Positions 50,015 to 58,737 of a stretch of DNA of 64,000 nucleotides are shown here, piece after piece. The position numbers and the translations under genes are program-made. Numbering within the stretch: position 1 is the first letter of the stretch; the number at the start of each line of letters is the position of its first letter. The notes beneath the pieces are model-generated. The model had not been told where the DNA came from. It did not search any database and worked only from the letters and a program-made list of their open reading frames with translations. The stretch is from Streptomyces sp. CB02056 (lineage in GTDB: Bacteria; Actinomycetota; Actinomycetes; Streptomycetales; Streptomycetaceae). The DNA lies in contig NZ_LIPD01000007.1 of the NCBI RefSeq assembly GCF_001905545.1, positions 124,001-188,000 on the forward strand. The letters are read 5' to 3'.

Positions 50015-53000
50015 TTCCCTTCGGTCCGCTGCTCGGCGGGCACGGTCTCGGCGGGCACGGTCTCGGCGGGCACGGTCTCGTCGGGCACGGTCTCGTCGAG
50101 CAGGGAGAGGAGGTGGCCGGCGATCCGCTCCGGGGTGGGCTGGTCGAAGGCGAGCAGGGCGGGCAGTTCGAGCGCGGTGACGTTCTGGAGGCGGTTGCGC
50201 AGCTCGACGGCGGTCAGCGAGACGAAGCCGATGTCGAAGAAGACGGCGTCCGCCCCGATCTCGTCGATGCCCTCGTGCCCGAGGACGGCCGCGACCTCCG
50301 TGCGGACCACGTCGACCAGCACGGCCAGGCGCTCCCCCGGGTCGGCGTCCGCCAGCCGGCGGGCGAGGACGGCGCCGGGCGCCTCCTCGGTGGTGGTGTC
50401 GGGCTCGGTCTCGGTGGCCATCGGGGAATCTCCTGCGGGGGTGGTCGTCACGGGCACCGACTCCAGCCAGTAGTGCCGGTGTTGGAAGGGGTAGGTCGGA
50501 AGTTCGGAGGCGGGGAGGGTGCCGGCGCCCGCGTAGGAGGCCGACCAGTCGACCTCCACGCCGCGGACGTGCAGCGCGGCGGCCGAGAGCAGGACGCGGT
50601 CCCAGCCGCCCTCGTCGCGCCGCAGGGTCCCGGTGACGGCCGCGTCGCGCACGGAGGCCGCCTCCAGGGCCTCGACGATGCCGTGGGCGAGTACGGGGTG
50701 GGCGCTGACCTCGACGAACGCCCGGTACTCGGCGGCGGCGAGGGTCTCGACGGCCTCGGCGAAGCGGACGGTCTGCCGCAGGTTGCGGTACCAGTACCCG
50801 GCGTCCAGCTCCGGACCCTCCAGCCAGCGGCCCTCGACGGTGGAGAGGAAGGGAATCGCGGCGGGCTGGGGCTTCACCGAGCCCAGCAGCTCCGCGAGTT
50901 CGGCCTCGATCGACTCCACGTGCGAGGTGTGCGAGGCGTAGTCCACCGGGATCCGGCGGACCCGCACACCCTGCTCCTCGTACCCGGTCACCAGGGTGTC
51001 GAGCGCGGCCGGGTCACCGGCGACGACCACCGAGGACGGACCGTTCACGGCCGCGATCTCGACGCCGTCCGGCAGCGCGCCCGCCACCCGCTCCCGGGGA
51101 AGGCCGACCGAGACCATCCCGCCCCGGCCCGCCAGACCCCGCGCGATGGCCTGCGACCGCAGCGCGACCACGGCCGCCGCGTCGTCCAGCGAGAGAATGC
51201 CCGCGACGTGCGCCGCCGCGATCTCGCCCTGCGAGTGACCGACCACCGCGTCCGGCACCACGCCCAGCGACGCCCACAGGCGCGCCAGGCCGACGTTCAC
51301 CGCGAACGACACCGGCTGCACCACATCCACCCGCTCCAACGAGGCGGCACCCGGCACCTGGTTCACCACATCCAGCAACGACCAGTCGACATAGGACGTC
51401 AAGGCCTTGTCGACCTCACCGAGCGCCTCCGCGAAGACCGCGGACTCGGCGAGCAGCCGACGCCCCATCCCCGCCCACTGGGAACCCTGCCCCGGGAAGA
51501 CGAAGACGGTCTGCCCGGCGACATCCGCCGTGCCGGTGACCAGGGCGGGCGAGGCGGCGTCGCCCGCGAGCGCGGCCAGGCCGGTGCGGTGACCGTCGAG
51601 CGCGTCGGCCACCACGACGGCGCGGTGCGCCAGCAGGGTCCGGGCCTCGGCCAGCGTACGGGCCGCGTCGGCGGGTGCCGGGCCGCGTGCCTCGGTGTAG
51701 TCGAGCAGCCGCTCCGCCTGAGCACGCAGGGCGCCGGCGGAAGCGGCGGACAGCAGCCAGGGGACGGCGGCAGGCTCGGGGGCGGGTGTCCGCGCCTCCG
51801 CGGCGGGCGCCTCCTCCAGGATGACGTGGGCGTTGGTGCCGCTCACCCCGAAGGCCGACACGGCGGCCCGGCGCGGGCGGTCGGCCGCCGGCCACAGCCG
51901 GGCCTCCGTCAGCAGCCGCACCTCCCCGACCGACCAGTCGACCTGGGTGGTCGGCGCGTCCACGTGGAGGGTCCGCGGCAGCACGCCGTGGCGCAGCGCC
52001 TCGACCATCTTGATCACGCCGGCGACACCGGCGGCGGCCTGGGTGTGGCCGATGTTGGACTTCAACGACCCGAGCCAGAGCGGCTGTTCGGCCGGTCGGC
52101 CCTGCCCGTAGGTGGCCAGCACCGCCTGCGCCTCGATCGGGTCGCCCAACGGGGTGCCGGTGCCGTGGCCCTCGACGGCGTCGACGTCCGCCGCCGTCAG
52201 CCGGGCGTTGGCGAGCGCGGCCCGGATCACCCGCTGCTGAGCGGGCCCGTTGGGCGCGGTGAGGCCGTTGGACGCGCCGTCCTGGTTGACGGCCGAACCC
52301 CGGACCACGGCCAGCACCTCGTGCCCCAGCCGCCGGGCGTCCGACAGCCGCTCCAGGACGAGGACCGCCACGCCCTCCGCCCAGCCGGTGCCGTCGGCGG
52401 CGTCCGCGAAGGCCTTGCAGCGCCCGTCGGTCGCCAGGCCGCGCTGCCGGGAGAACTCCACGAACGGCGAGGGCTGGGACATCACCGCGACACCGCCGGC
52501 CAGCGCCAGCGTCGACTCGCCGCTGCGCAGCGACTGGGCGGCCAGGTGGACGGCGACCAGCGAGGAGGAGCAGGCGGTGTCGACGGTGATCGCGGGCCCC
52601 TCCAGGCCGAGCGTGTAGGCGACCCGGCCCGAGGCCACGGAGCCGGAGGTGCCGGTGGCGAGGAAGCCTTCGAGCCCGGCGGGCACGCTTCGCAGTCCGG
52701 TGGCGTAGTCGTGGTACATGACGCCGGAGAACACGCCGACGGCCGTGCCGCGCAGGCCCGCCGGGTCCAGGCCGGCCCGCTCCAGGGCCTCCCAGGAGGT
52801 CTCCAGCAGGAGCCGCTGCTGCGGGTCCATGGCGAGCGCCTCGCGCGGCGAGATCCCGAAGAAGGCGGCGTCGAAGTCGGCGGCGCCGTGCAGGAATCCG
52901 CCCTCGCGGACGTAGGAGCGGCCGGCCCGGTCCGGGTCGGGGTCGAAGAGTCCGTCGAGGTCCCAGCCGCGGTCCTCGGGGAACTCGGCCACGCCGTCGC

Positions 53001-53220
53001 GTCCGTCGGCGACCAGCTGCCACAGGTCGGCCGGGGAGGCGATGTCGCCCGGCAGCCGGCAGGCCATCCCGACGATGGCGATCGGCTCACCGGCCGCCGC
53101 CTCCAACGCGGCCTTCTCGGAGGCGAGTTGTTCGTTGTCCTGGAGCGCGGCCCGCAGTGCCTCGACCAGCCTCGCCGTCTGGTCGAGGGCGGCCGCGCCG
53201 TCGTTGGTGGTGGTGGTCAT
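50011..53220 (-). CDS. Type I PKS, last module: KS-AT-ACP
   Basis: A 1069-aa single module from ATG 53218-53220 (GAAAGG upstream). A coiled docking segment (1-44) precedes the KS with Cys217 in VDTACSSSL, HGTGTPLGDPIEA and KSNIGHTQAAAG. AT has Ser663 in GHSQGEIAAAH and YASH at 761-764, the methylmalonyl-CoA signature. No KR, DH or ER lies between AT and ACP. The ACP reads DIGFVSLTAVELRNRL; the carrier Ser1001 is present but the usual Asp before it is Val1000. The last ~25 residues are ETVP repeats from a 15-bp tandem repeat. Following family rules it adds a methylmalonate without reduction before release by the amide synthase. Confidence 0.93.
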   Translation of the reverse strand: MTTTTNDGAAALDQTARLVEALRAALQDNEQLASEKAALEAAAGEPIAIVGMACRLPGDIASPADLWQLVADGRDGVAEFPEDRGWDLDGLFDPDPDRAGRSYVREGGFLHGAADFDAAFFGISPREALAMDPQQRLLLETSWEALERAGLDPAGLRGTAVGVFSGVMYHDYATGLRSVPAGLEGFLATGTSGSVASGRVAYTLGLEGPAITVDTACSSSLVAVHLAAQSLRSGESTLALAGGVAVMSQPSPFVEFSRQRGLATDGRCKAFADAADGTGWAEGVAVLVLERLSDARRLGHEVLAVVRGSAVNQDGASNGLTAPNGPAQQRVIRAALANARLTAADVDAVEGHGTGTPLGDPIEAQAVLATYGQGRPAEQPLWLGSLKSNIGHTQAAAGVAGVIKMVEALRHGVLPRTLHVDAPTTQVDWSVGEVRLLTEARLWPAADRPRRAAVSAFGVSGTNAHVILEEAPAAEARTPAPEPAAVPWLLSAASAGALRAQAERLLDYTEARGPAPADAARTLAEARTLLAHRAVVVADALDGHRTGLAALAGDAASPALVTGTADVAGQTVFVFPGQGSQWAGMGRRLLAESAVFAEALGEVDKALTSYVDWSLLDVVNQVPGAASLERVDVVQPVSFAVNVGLARLWASLGVVPDAVVGHSQGEIAAAHVAGILSLDDAAAVVALRSQAIARGLAGRGGMVSVGLPRERVAGALPDGVEIAAVNGPSSVVVAGDPAALDTLVTGYEEQGVRVRRIPVDYASHTSHVESIEAELAELLGSVKPQPAAIPFLSTVEGRWLEGPELDAGYWYRNLRQTVRFAEAVETLAAAEYRAFVEVSAHPVLAHGIVEALEAASVRDAAVTGTLRRDEGGWDRVLLSAAALHVRGVEVDWSASYAGAGTLPASELPTYPFQHRHYWLESVPVTTTPAGDSPMATETEPDTTTEEAPGAVLARRLADADPGERLAVLVDVVRTEVAAVLGHEGIDEIGADAVFFDIGFVSLTAVELRNRLQNVTALELPALLAFDQPTPERIAGHLLSLLDETVPDETVPAETVPAETVPAEQRTEGK
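50032..50100. repeat. 15-bp tandem repeat encoding ETVPA units
   Basis: Four head-to-tail copies of CTCGGCGGGCACGGT (the fourth with one change, CTCGTCGGGCACGGT) plus a partial fifth. On the coding minus strand they give the ETVP(A/D) pentapeptides at the C-terminus of the last PKS module, right after its ACP. Confidence 0.85.
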
Positions 53221-53323
53221 GTCAGCCTTTCGGATGGTGCGCCGGGCGCCGAGCGCGGACGAACGGGCGCGGGTCGGTGAGCGCGGTGCGTCGGCTCGGT
53301 GGGTCTGCGCGGTGGGTCCGCGC

Positions 53324-53382
53324 GGTCGGGTCGGGCGCGGACGGGTCGGGCACGGTCGGGTCGGGCGCGGTCGGGTGGGCGG
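53324..53382. repeat. 15-bp tandem repeat between two PKS genes
   Basis: GGTCGGGTCGGGCGC, GGACGGGTCGGGCAC, GGTCGGGTCGGGCGC and a partial fourth copy follow head to tail just beyond the PKS stop at 53384. They lie in the 163-base gap before the next PKS start (53220). No hairpin is formed; the function is unknown. Confidence 0.75.
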
Positions 53383-53383
53383 T

Positions 53384-56300
53384 TCAGCCGCGGCCGCGCA
53401 GGGCGCGGGCGACCAGGCCGTCGATGTCCAGGTCCGCGATGGCGGGCCCGTCCACGGGCACCGGTCCCGCGTCCGGGCCGGCCGCGCGCGGCTCGGGGGT
53501 CACGGCCGCCGGGCCCGCCACCGGCTCCGGCAGCAGCTCGGACCGCAGGTGGCGGGCGAGCGCGAGCGGGGTCGGGTGGTCGAAGACCAGGGTCGCCGGG
53601 AGTCGGACGCCCGTCGCCCGGGCCAGCCGGTTGCGCAGCTGCACCGCGCCGAGCGAGTCGAACCCGGCCTCCTTGAAGGCCTGGGCGGCGGCGACGGCGT
53701 TCTTGGACGGGTGCCCGAGGACGGCGGCGGCGGCGGAGCGCACCAGGTCGAGGACCTCGCGGTGCTGCTCGCGCTCCGGCAGCGCGGCCAGCCGGGCGGC
53801 GAAGTCCGCCGCGTCGTCGGCGGGCGCACCGGTGGCGGCGGTGCGCCGGGGCGTGCGGACCAGGCCGCGCAGCAGCGGGTTCAACTCGCCGCCCGCCGCC
53901 TGCCCGCGCAGCGCCTCACGGTCCAACCGGGTCGGGACCAGCACCGCCTCCGGAGAACGCAACGCGGCATCGAACAGCGCCAGCGCCTCCTCCGTCGCCA
54001 GGGCCTTGAGACCACCCCGGGCCAGCCGGGCCCGGTCCGCCTCGTCCAGGTGCCTGGTCAGCCCACTCGCCTGAGCCCACAGGCCCCAGGCCAGTGAGAC
54101 CGCCGGCAGACCGCGCTCACGACGCCACCCGGCCAGACCGTCCAGGAACCCGTTCGCCGACCCGTACAGGCTCTGCCCGGCGTTCCCGAACACACTGGCG
54201 CCGGAGGAGAACAGGACGAAGGCCGCCAGACCCAGGCCCTCGGTCGCCTCGTGCAGGTGCCAGGCCGCGTCCGCCTTCGGCGCGAACACCTCCCCCAGCC
54301 GCCCTGCGGGCTGCCCCTCGAACACACCGTCGGCCAGCGCACCGGCCGTGTGCACCACCGCCGTCAGCGGACGCTCCACCGGGACCCGACGGACCAGGCC
54401 GTCGACCACCGAACGGTCCGACACGTCCGCGGCCACCACCTCCACCTCGGCACCCAGCGCCTCGAGCCCGGCCACCAGCTCCGCCGCACCCGGCGCCGCC
54501 GCACCACGACGACTCACCAGCACCAGCCGCCGCACCCCGTGCGACTCCACCAGATGCCGGGCCACCAATCCGCCCAACGTCCCCGTACCACCGGTCACCA
54601 GCACCGTCCCCGCCGGATCCAGGACGCCGTGCCCGTCGGCGGAGGCCGGAGCGGAGGCACGCGCCAGACGCGGCACCACCACACCGCCGTCGCGCCAGAG
54701 CGCCTGGGTCTCGCCCGACGCCAGCAGGCCGCCCACCACCGACGGGTCCACCGCCGCGGCGGGGAAGCCCGTTCCCTCGCCGCCGAGGAGCACGATCCGG
54801 CCGGGCTGCTCCTGCTGGACCGAACGGACCAGCCCCCACACCGCGTTGACCGCCGGGTCCGCGTCCGGGGGCCCGGTCACGACCGCCAGCGGCGCCCCGC
54901 TCCGGTCGGGATCGGTGAGTCCCTGGTGCAGGAACTCCGAGACCCGGCCGACCAGCGCCCGGGCGCCCTCGGGCCCCTCGGCCGTCCCGGCGGTCAGGTC
55001 CAGCACCGCCGGGGCGGCGACACCGGCGGCACCGGCGGGCAGGACGAGAGGCGTCCAGCCCACCTGGTAGAGGTGGTCGGTTCCGGCCCCGCCGAGGCCG
55101 GCCAGCCGGTCGACCGGCACCTGCCGCAGCGACAGGGAACCGACCGAGGCCACCGGTCCGCCGGTCGGGTCGGTGAGGACGAGCGAGAACGCGTGCGGGC
55201 CGGTCTGCCGGGCGTGCACCCGCAGAGCAGTGGGACGCGTGGCGAACAGGGCCACGTCGTTCCAGGCGAACGGCAGCAGGACGTGGCCCGGCTCCGGCTC
55301 GGCGATGCCCAGGAAGTTGGTGGCCTGCAGAGCGGCGTCCAGCAGCACAGGGTGGATGCCGAAGTCCTCGGCGGCCCGGCCGGCGGGCAGGGACACCTCG
55401 GCGTACACCTCGCCGTCGAGCCGCCAGACGGCCCGCAGCCCCCGGAACGCCGGTCCGTAGCCGAAGCCGCGGTCCGCCAGCCGCTCGTAGAAGCCGTCCA
55501 GGGCGACCGGCTCCGCGCCGGCCGGCGGCCACGCGCCGGGGGCGACGGTGTCCGGCGCCTGCTCGCCGCCCAGGAACCCGGTGGCGTGCCTGGTCCACAC
55601 GCCGCCCTCCGCGTCCTCGGGCCGCGAGTACAGGGCGAACGGCCGCCGGCTGTCGGCGGCGTCGTCCTCCGGCGCGTCCACCCGCAGGTGCAGCTGCAGG
55701 TCGCCGCGTCCGGGGACGAGCAGCGGGGCCTCGATCACCAGTTCCTCGACGGTGGGCGTGCCCGCCTCGTCGCCGGCCCGCGAGGCCAGCTCCAGCAGCG
55801 CGGCCCCCGGGGCGAGGACTGTGCCGGCGACGGCGTGGTCCGCGAGCCACGGGTGGTCCTTCGAGTCGAGCCGCCCGGTGAGGAGCGCCCCACCCTCGGG
55901 CAGCTGCACCGCCGCGCCCAGCAGCGGGTGCCCGACGGGCGCCAGCCCGGCGGCGCCCACGTCGGTGGCGGGGCGGGTCTCCAGCCAGTAGCGCTGGTGC
56001 TGGAAGGGGTAGGTGGGCAGCTCGGAGGCGGGGAGGACTGCGGCGTCCGGGAAGGCCGTGGACCAGTCCACGGGCAGGCCGTGCACATGGAGTTCGGCGG
56101 CGGCGAGCAGGACGCGGTCCCAGCCGCCGTCCTCGCGCCGAAGGGTCCCGGTGACGACGGTCGGCGCCTGGACGGCCTCCTCCAGGGCCTCGACGATGCC
56201 GTGGGCGAGCACGGGGTGTGCGCTGACCTCGACGAACGCCCGGAAGCCCTCGCCCGCCAGGGTGTCGACGGCGTCGGCGAAGCGGACGGTCTGCCGCAGG

Positions 56301-58714
56301 TTGCGGTACCAGTACCCCGCGTCCAGCTCCGGACCCTCCAGCCAGCGGCCCTCAACAGTCGACAGGAACGGAACGACGGCCGGCTGCGGCTTCACCGAAA
56401 CCAGCAGCTCGGCGAGTTCGGCCTCGATCGACTCCACGTGCGAGGTGTGCGAGGCGTAGTCCACCGGGATCCGGCGCACCCGCACGCCCTGCTCCTCGTA
56501 CCCGGTCACCAGGGTGTCGAGCGCGGCCGGGTCACCGGCCACGACCACCGAGGAGGGGCCGTTGACCGCGGCGACCTCGACGCCGTCCGGCAGCGTGCCG
56601 GCCACCTCGGCGAGCGGCAACCCGACCGACACCATGCCGCCGCGTCCTGCCAGACCCCGGGCAATGGCCTGCGACCGCAGCGCCACCACCGCCGCCGCGT
56701 CCTCCAGCGAGAGGATGCCCGCGACATGCGCCGCCGCGATCTCCCCCTGGGAGTGACCCACCACCGCGTCCGGCACCACACCCAGCGACGCCCACAGCCG
56801 CGCCAAACCGACATTCACCGCGAACGACACCGGCTGCACCACGTCCACCCGCTCCAACGAGGCGGCACCCGGCACCTGGTTCACCACATCCAGCAACGAC
56901 CAGTCGACATAAGCCCTCAGAGCCTTGTCGACCTCACCGAGCGCCTCCGCGAACACCGCCGACTCCGCGAGCAGCCGACGACCCATCCCCACCCACTGAG
57001 AACCCTGACCCGGGAAGACGAACACCGACCGACCACTCACCTCCGCCCGACCGGACACCAGCCCGGCCGCGGCCTCCCCCCGTGCCACCGCGTCCAGCGC
57101 CGCCACCGTGTCCGCGCGGTCGGCGGCCACCACCACGGCGCGCTGCTCCAGCGCGGCCCGCGCGGTGACGAGGGTGCGGGCGGTACGGGCCAGGCCGGTG
57201 TCCGGCTGCTCGGCCAGGAGCCGGCCCCAGGCGCCGGCCTGGGCCCGCAGGGCGTCCTCGGAGGCGGCCGACAGCACCAACGGCAGTGCGGCACCGGTCG
57301 GTTCGGCGTCCGGCTGCGGGGCGTCCCCGACCGGGGCCTGCTCCAGGATCACGTGGGCGTTGGTGCCGCTGACGCCGAAGGAGGAGACGGCGGCCCGGCG
57401 CGGCCGGTCGACCTCCGGCCAGTCGCGGCGTTCGGTGAGGAGCGCGACCGCGCCCGAGTCCCAGTCGACCTTCGAGGTGGGTGTGTCGATGTGCAGACTC
57501 TTCGGCAGCACGCCGTGCCGCAGCGCCTCCACCATCTTGATGACACCGGCCGCACCGGCCGCCGCCTGGGTGTGGCCGATGTTGGACTTCAACGACCCCA
57601 GCCAGAGCGGCTGTTCGGCCGGACGGCCCTGCCCGTACGTGGCCAGCACCGCCTGCGCCTCGATCGGGTCGCCCAGCGAGGTCCCCGTCCCGTGGCCCTC
57701 GACGGCGTCGACGTCCGCCGCCGTCAGCCGGGCGTTGGCGAGGGCCGCCCGGATCACCCGCTCCTGCGAGGGCCCGTTCGGGGCGGTGAGGCCGTTGGAC
57801 GCACCGTCCTGGTTGACGGCCGAACCCCGGACCACGGCCAGCACCTCGTGCCCCAGCCGCCGGGCGTCCGACAGCCGCTCCAGCAGGAGGACGGCGACTC
57901 CCTCGGCGAGCCCGGTCCCGTCGGCGCCGTCCGCGTACGCCTTGCAGCGGCTGTCGCGCGCCAGGCCGCGCTGGGTGGCGAAGTCGACGAACACCTCCGG
58001 CGTGGCCATCACGGCGACCCCGCCGGCCAGGGCCAGCGTGCACTCGCCGTCGCGCAGCGCCCGCGCGGCCAGGTGGACGGCGACCAGGGAGGAGGAGCAG
58101 GCGGTGTCCACCGTCACCGACGGGCCTTCGAGGCCGAGGGTGTAGGAGACCCGGCCGGAGGCGACCGAGCCCGAGTTGCCGATCCCGAAGTACCCCTCCA
58201 GGCCCTCCGGGAGGTTGAGCACGTGGTGCGCGTAGTCGTGGTACATCAGGCCCGCGTAGACGCCGACCGGCTGCCCCTTGAGCGAGGCCGGGTCGATGCC
58301 GGCCCGCTCCAGGGCCTCCCAGGAGGCCTCCAGCAGCAGCCGCTGCTGCGGGTCCGTCGCCAGCGCCTCGCGCGGGGAGATCCCGAAGAGCGCGGCGTCG
58401 AAGCCGCCCGGGTCGGCGAGGAAGCCGCCCTCCTCGGCGTAGGTCTTCCCGGCGGCGTCCGGGTCGGGGTCGTACAGGCCGTCCACGTCCCACCCCCGGT
58501 CGCGGGGGAACGGGGCCATGGCGTCGGTGCCGTCGTGGACCAGGCGCCACAGGTCGGCCGGGGAGGCGACGCCGCCGGGCAGCCGGCAGGCCATCCCGAC
58601 GATGGCGATCGGCTCGGTGCGCCGGGCCTCGACGTCGCGCAGGCGGCGCCTGGTCTGCTGGAGGTCGGCCGTGACGCGCTTGAGGTAGTCGCGCAGCTTG
58701 TCGTCGTTCGACAT
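53384..58714 (-). CDS. Type I PKS module: KS-AT-DH-KR-ACP
   Basis: A 1776-aa module. The ATG at 58712-58714 is preferred (GAGGAAG 6 bases upstream, start MSNDDKLRDYLKRVTADLQQ, a standard docking helix). The alternative ATG at 58738 overlaps the upstream gene stop. KS: Cys206 in VDTACSSSL, HGTGTSLGDPIEA, KSNIGHTQAAAG. AT: Ser655 in GHSQG, YASH at 753-756 (methylmalonyl). DH: His960 in HAVAGTVLAPGA, and LLDAALQ. KR: GGTGTLGG, Tyr1517 in SLYGSAN, and ALADGVF with the Asp of B-type KRs. ACP: EAGFDSLGAVQLRNRL. No ER. It should add a propionate unit and leave an alkene. The tail after the ACP is a C-terminal docking region. Confidence 0.95.
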   Translation of the reverse strand: MSNDDKLRDYLKRVTADLQQTRRRLRDVEARRTEPIAIVGMACRLPGGVASPADLWRLVHDGTDAMAPFPRDRGWDVDGLYDPDPDAAGKTYAEEGGFLADPGGFDAALFGISPREALATDPQQRLLLEASWEALERAGIDPASLKGQPVGVYAGLMYHDYAHHVLNLPEGLEGYFGIGNSGSVASGRVSYTLGLEGPSVTVDTACSSSLVAVHLAARALRDGECTLALAGGVAVMATPEVFVDFATQRGLARDSRCKAYADGADGTGLAEGVAVLLLERLSDARRLGHEVLAVVRGSAVNQDGASNGLTAPNGPSQERVIRAALANARLTAADVDAVEGHGTGTSLGDPIEAQAVLATYGQGRPAEQPLWLGSLKSNIGHTQAAAGAAGVIKMVEALRHGVLPKSLHIDTPTSKVDWDSGAVALLTERRDWPEVDRPRRAAVSSFGVSGTNAHVILEQAPVGDAPQPDAEPTGAALPLVLSAASEDALRAQAGAWGRLLAEQPDTGLARTARTLVTARAALEQRAVVVAADRADTVAALDAVARGEAAAGLVSGRAEVSGRSVFVFPGQGSQWVGMGRRLLAESAVFAEALGEVDKALRAYVDWSLLDVVNQVPGAASLERVDVVQPVSFAVNVGLARLWASLGVVPDAVVGHSQGEIAAAHVAGILSLEDAAAVVALRSQAIARGLAGRGGMVSVGLPLAEVAGTLPDGVEVAAVNGPSSVVVAGDPAALDTLVTGYEEQGVRVRRIPVDYASHTSHVESIEAELAELLVSVKPQPAVVPFLSTVEGRWLEGPELDAGYWYRNLRQTVRFADAVDTLAGEGFRAFVEVSAHPVLAHGIVEALEEAVQAPTVVTGTLRREDGGWDRVLLAAAELHVHGLPVDWSTAFPDAAVLPASELPTYPFQHQRYWLETRPATDVGAAGLAPVGHPLLGAAVQLPEGGALLTGRLDSKDHPWLADHAVAGTVLAPGAALLELASRAGDEAGTPTVEELVIEAPLLVPGRGDLQLHLRVDAPEDDAADSRRPFALYSRPEDAEGGVWTRHATGFLGGEQAPDTVAPGAWPPAGAEPVALDGFYERLADRGFGYGPAFRGLRAVWRLDGEVYAEVSLPAGRAAEDFGIHPVLLDAALQATNFLGIAEPEPGHVLLPFAWNDVALFATRPTALRVHARQTGPHAFSLVLTDPTGGPVASVGSLSLRQVPVDRLAGLGGAGTDHLYQVGWTPLVLPAGAAGVAAPAVLDLTAGTAEGPEGARALVGRVSEFLHQGLTDPDRSGAPLAVVTGPPDADPAVNAVWGLVRSVQQEQPGRIVLLGGEGTGFPAAAVDPSVVGGLLASGETQALWRDGGVVVPRLARASAPASADGHGVLDPAGTVLVTGGTGTLGGLVARHLVESHGVRRLVLVSRRGAAAPGAAELVAGLEALGAEVEVVAADVSDRSVVDGLVRRVPVERPLTAVVHTAGALADGVFEGQPAGRLGEVFAPKADAAWHLHEATEGLGLAAFVLFSSGASVFGNAGQSLYGSANGFLDGLAGWRRERGLPAVSLAWGLWAQASGLTRHLDEADRARLARGGLKALATEEALALFDAALRSPEAVLVPTRLDREALRGQAAGGELNPLLRGLVRTPRRTAATGAPADDAADFAARLAALPEREQHREVLDLVRSAAAAVLGHPSKNAVAAAQAFKEAGFDSLGAVQLRNRLARATGVRLPATLVFDHPTPLALARHLRSELLPEPVAGPAAVTPEPRAAGPDAGPVPVDGPAIADLDIDGLVARALRGRG

Positions 58715-58737
58715 GGGGTTCTTCCTCGTATCCGTCA

